From contig NC_057827.1 of assembly GCF_910594005.1 (NCBI RefSeq), forward strand, positions 1,612,001 through 1,676,000: a DNA stretch of 64,000 nucleotides, given 5' to 3'. Made by a program: the position numbers and the translations under genes. Source of the DNA: Cervus elaphus (Eukaryota; Chordata; Mammalia; Artiodactyla; Cervidae). Of this stretch, positions 62,416-64,000 are shown piece by piece (positions within the stretch are counted from its first letter, which is position 1; each line of letters begins with the position of its first letter). Below the pieces are notes generated by a model, which worked only from the letters and a program-made list of their open reading frames with translations, was not told the DNA's origin and did not search any database.

Positions 62416-63211
62416 GGTGGTATTCCTCTGGAGTCGAAGCCAGGGACTAACCTCTCATCTCGAATTGATTTTTGGTCCACGAAGCTCTTTCGTGTTGCTA
62501 CAGTGACCTCAGGATGCCTCTAGCCTTGAAACAGTGTTCTTGGGGTTTCTCTGGAGTGCCATCAAGGAAATCAAGGCTCCTTTCATGTTTGATGTGCAAC
62601 ACGGAATTGCTCTGCATGTCGTGCACGGGAATCGGGCCTCATCTCGCGGCAAGGGGGAAGTCTCATGGTTTTTCTCGAGTTGCGCCGGGAACCTGGGGTA
62701 TATTCTCGAGTTACGACGGGGATGGCCCTTCCACCCACGTGTTTATTCAGCGACGTCAGGACTCCAGCCTAGTTGCGAGGGACAACTCGGGATTATCCTC
62801 GAGGCTTGGCAGGGCAATTGGGACGCCTCTCCAGCTGAGGCGGGAGACCAAGGGTCCCTTTCCACGTGCCACAGGAATCCTGGGACTCCTATCAAGTTTC
62901 ACGAGGAGTCAGGCATCGTCTCCTTTGAAGGCACTGATCTGCGCGTACCTCTGGAGTTTTCAAAGGATGTGAGGCTTCTGGTCGCAATGAGGTGGGGAAC
63001 TAGGTCTTTTTCTGTGGTCTCCACAGGGGATTCAGACATCCTTTCATTTTGGGAGATGCAAGACGAGCCTGCATTCAAGTCACTGCAGGGATATCCGGCC
63101 TTATTTCGCGTCAGGGCATCACAGTGTCCATTCCACTTGCGGCCGCAAACTCAGGGTCCCTCTCACATACCTAGAGCTGAGAGAAGCCTCCTCTTGAGGT
63201 GCTTGTGGTAA
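62416..63211. repeat. Monomer M80 (796 bp)
   Basis: Near copy of M77 at 2,384 bases. NotI site at 63139-63146. Confidence 0.92.
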
Positions 63212-64000
63212 GGTGGTATTCCTCTGGAGTCGAAGCCAGGGACTAACCTCTCATTTCGAGTTGATTCTTTGTCCACGGAGCTCTTTCGTGTTGCTACAGT
63301 GACCTCAGGATCCCTCTAGCCTTGAAACAGTGTTCTTGGGGTTTCTCTGGAGTGCCATCAAGGAAATAGAGGCTCCTTTCATGTGTGATGTGCAACAAGG
63401 AATTGCTCTGCACACAGTGCAGGGGAATCGGGCCTCATCTCACGGCGAGGGGGAAGTCTCATGGTTTTTCTCGAGTTGCGGTGGGAACCTGGGGTATATT
63501 CTCGAGTTACAACGGGGATGGCCCTTCTACCCACGTGTTTGTTCAGCGACGTCAGGACTCCTGCCTAGATACGAGGGACAACTCGGGATTCTCCTCGAGG
63601 CGTGGCAGGGCAATTGGGACGACTCTCCCGCTGAGGCGGGAGACCAAGGGTCCCTTTCCATGTGCCACAGGAATCCTGGGACTCCTATCAAGTTTCACGA
63701 GGAGTCAGGCATCGTCTCCTTTGGAGGCACTGATCTCCGCATACCTCTGGAGTTTTCAAAGGATGTGAGGCCTCCGGTCGTGATGAGGTGGGGAACTAGG
63801 TCTTTCTCTGTGGTCTCCACAGGGGATTCAGACATCCTTTCGTCTTGGGAGATGCAAGACGAGCCTGCATTCAAGTCACTGCAGGGATATCCGGCCGTAT
63901 TTCGAATCAGGGCATCGCGGTGTCCATTCCACTTGAGGCCGCAAACTCAGGGTCCCTTTCACATACCTAGAGCTGAGAGAAGCCTCCTCTTGAGGTGCTT
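63212..64000. repeat. Monomer M81, b-like (partial, 789 bases)
   Basis: Has 'gacgactctcccgctgagg' and 'gaaatagaggctcc'. Ends at 'gaggtgctt', seven bases short of the boundary. Confidence 0.9.

Larger units (their letters stand above)
1..64000. repeat. Ruminant satellite I-type tandem array, ~796-bp monomer
   Basis: The word 'cttgtggtaaggtggtattc' and the rest of the monomer recur every 793-796 bases from end to end, always in the same orientation. There are 79 complete monomers and two partial ones. Nothing interrupts the array: no mobile element, poly-A tract, microsatellite block or unique spacer. The internal 31-bp periodicity and the ~0.8-kb unit match the known design of ruminant satellite I DNA, a major component of centromeric and pericentromeric heterochromatin in Bovidae and Cervidae. 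The family assignment rests on architecture and general resemblance, not on a database match. Species is undetermined; monomer length argues against cattle (1.4-kb unit). No protein or RNA gene is supported anywhere in the window. Confidence 0.93.
56850..64000. repeat. Divergent partial HOR copy D
   Basis: Offsets of 9,543 bases from copy C place b (M74), c (M75), a 794-bp monomer (M76) and f (M78) in the expected slots. Slots a, e and g, however, hold other variants (M73, M77, M79), and M80-M81 depart from the order. It is therefore related to copy C but diverged earlier or was reshuffled. It runs off the window end. Confidence 0.65.

Noticed and set aside
1..64000. CRISPR array or bacterial repeat system
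   Set aside because: There are no short direct repeats with unique spacers; the 31-bp units abut each other and drift in sequence, as in a satellite.
1..64000. Transposon, retroviral or LINE/SINE insertion
   Set aside because: Every monomer boundary is accounted for within 793-796 bases, leaving no room for an insertion, target-site duplication or poly-A tail.
1..64000. A new enzyme, defence or regulatory system hidden in the window
   Set aside because: Reading both strands and all scales shows only satellite sequence; the novelty, if any, lies in array organisation.

Overview
The whole 64,000-base window is one uninterrupted, single-orientation satellite DNA array. I see no gene, RNA gene, transposon, CRISPR array or single-copy sequence. 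The repeat unit is 793-796 bp. I count 79 complete monomers (M2-M80, boundaries at 377 to 63211, mean about 795.4 bp) and a partial monomer at each end (M1 at 1-376, M81 at 63212-64000). Monomer boundaries here are set just after the conserved 'cttgtggtaa' word. Inside each monomer the sequence steps in 31-bp degenerate subrepeats: 25 x 31 + 21 = 796. A ~0.8-kb satellite built from 31-bp subrepeats is the known architecture of ruminant satellite I DNA (bovine 1.715 family, sheep/goat ~0.82 kb, cervid ~0.8-1 kb). The window is therefore most likely pericentromeric or centromeric heterochromatin of a ruminant, with a deer or other non-Bos ruminant favoured by monomer length. The species cannot be fixed from the sequence alone.

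The array is organised in higher-order repeats (HORs) and falls into three domains joined inside single monomers. The left domain (1 to ~15,975) carries the trimer p-q-r three times, plus classes s, c and a 794-bp class. The middle domain (~15,984 to ~30,200) is a different family with a 10-monomer, 7,954-bp HOR and a 6-monomer, ~4,773-bp offset copy, and it lacks the 794-bp class. The right domain (~30,200 to 64,000) has a 12-monomer HOR (a b c d e f g h i j k l). Copy C (47,307-56,849) is complete. Copy A (31,404-40,150) lost one monomer through a b/c fusion. Copy B (40,151-47,306) lost four through a b/f fusion and gained one by duplicating g. A more divergent copy D follows to the window end.

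The many 160-245-codon open frames on both strands come from stop-poor 31-bp subrepeats and recur with every monomer. I do not call them genes. The most informative content is the record of unequal exchange: hybrid monomers whose crossover points can be placed to within about 12-100 bp, a near-identical tandem monomer duplication, and variant markers (NotI, CRE-like palindromes, 1-bp deletions) that trace monomer lineages across the array.
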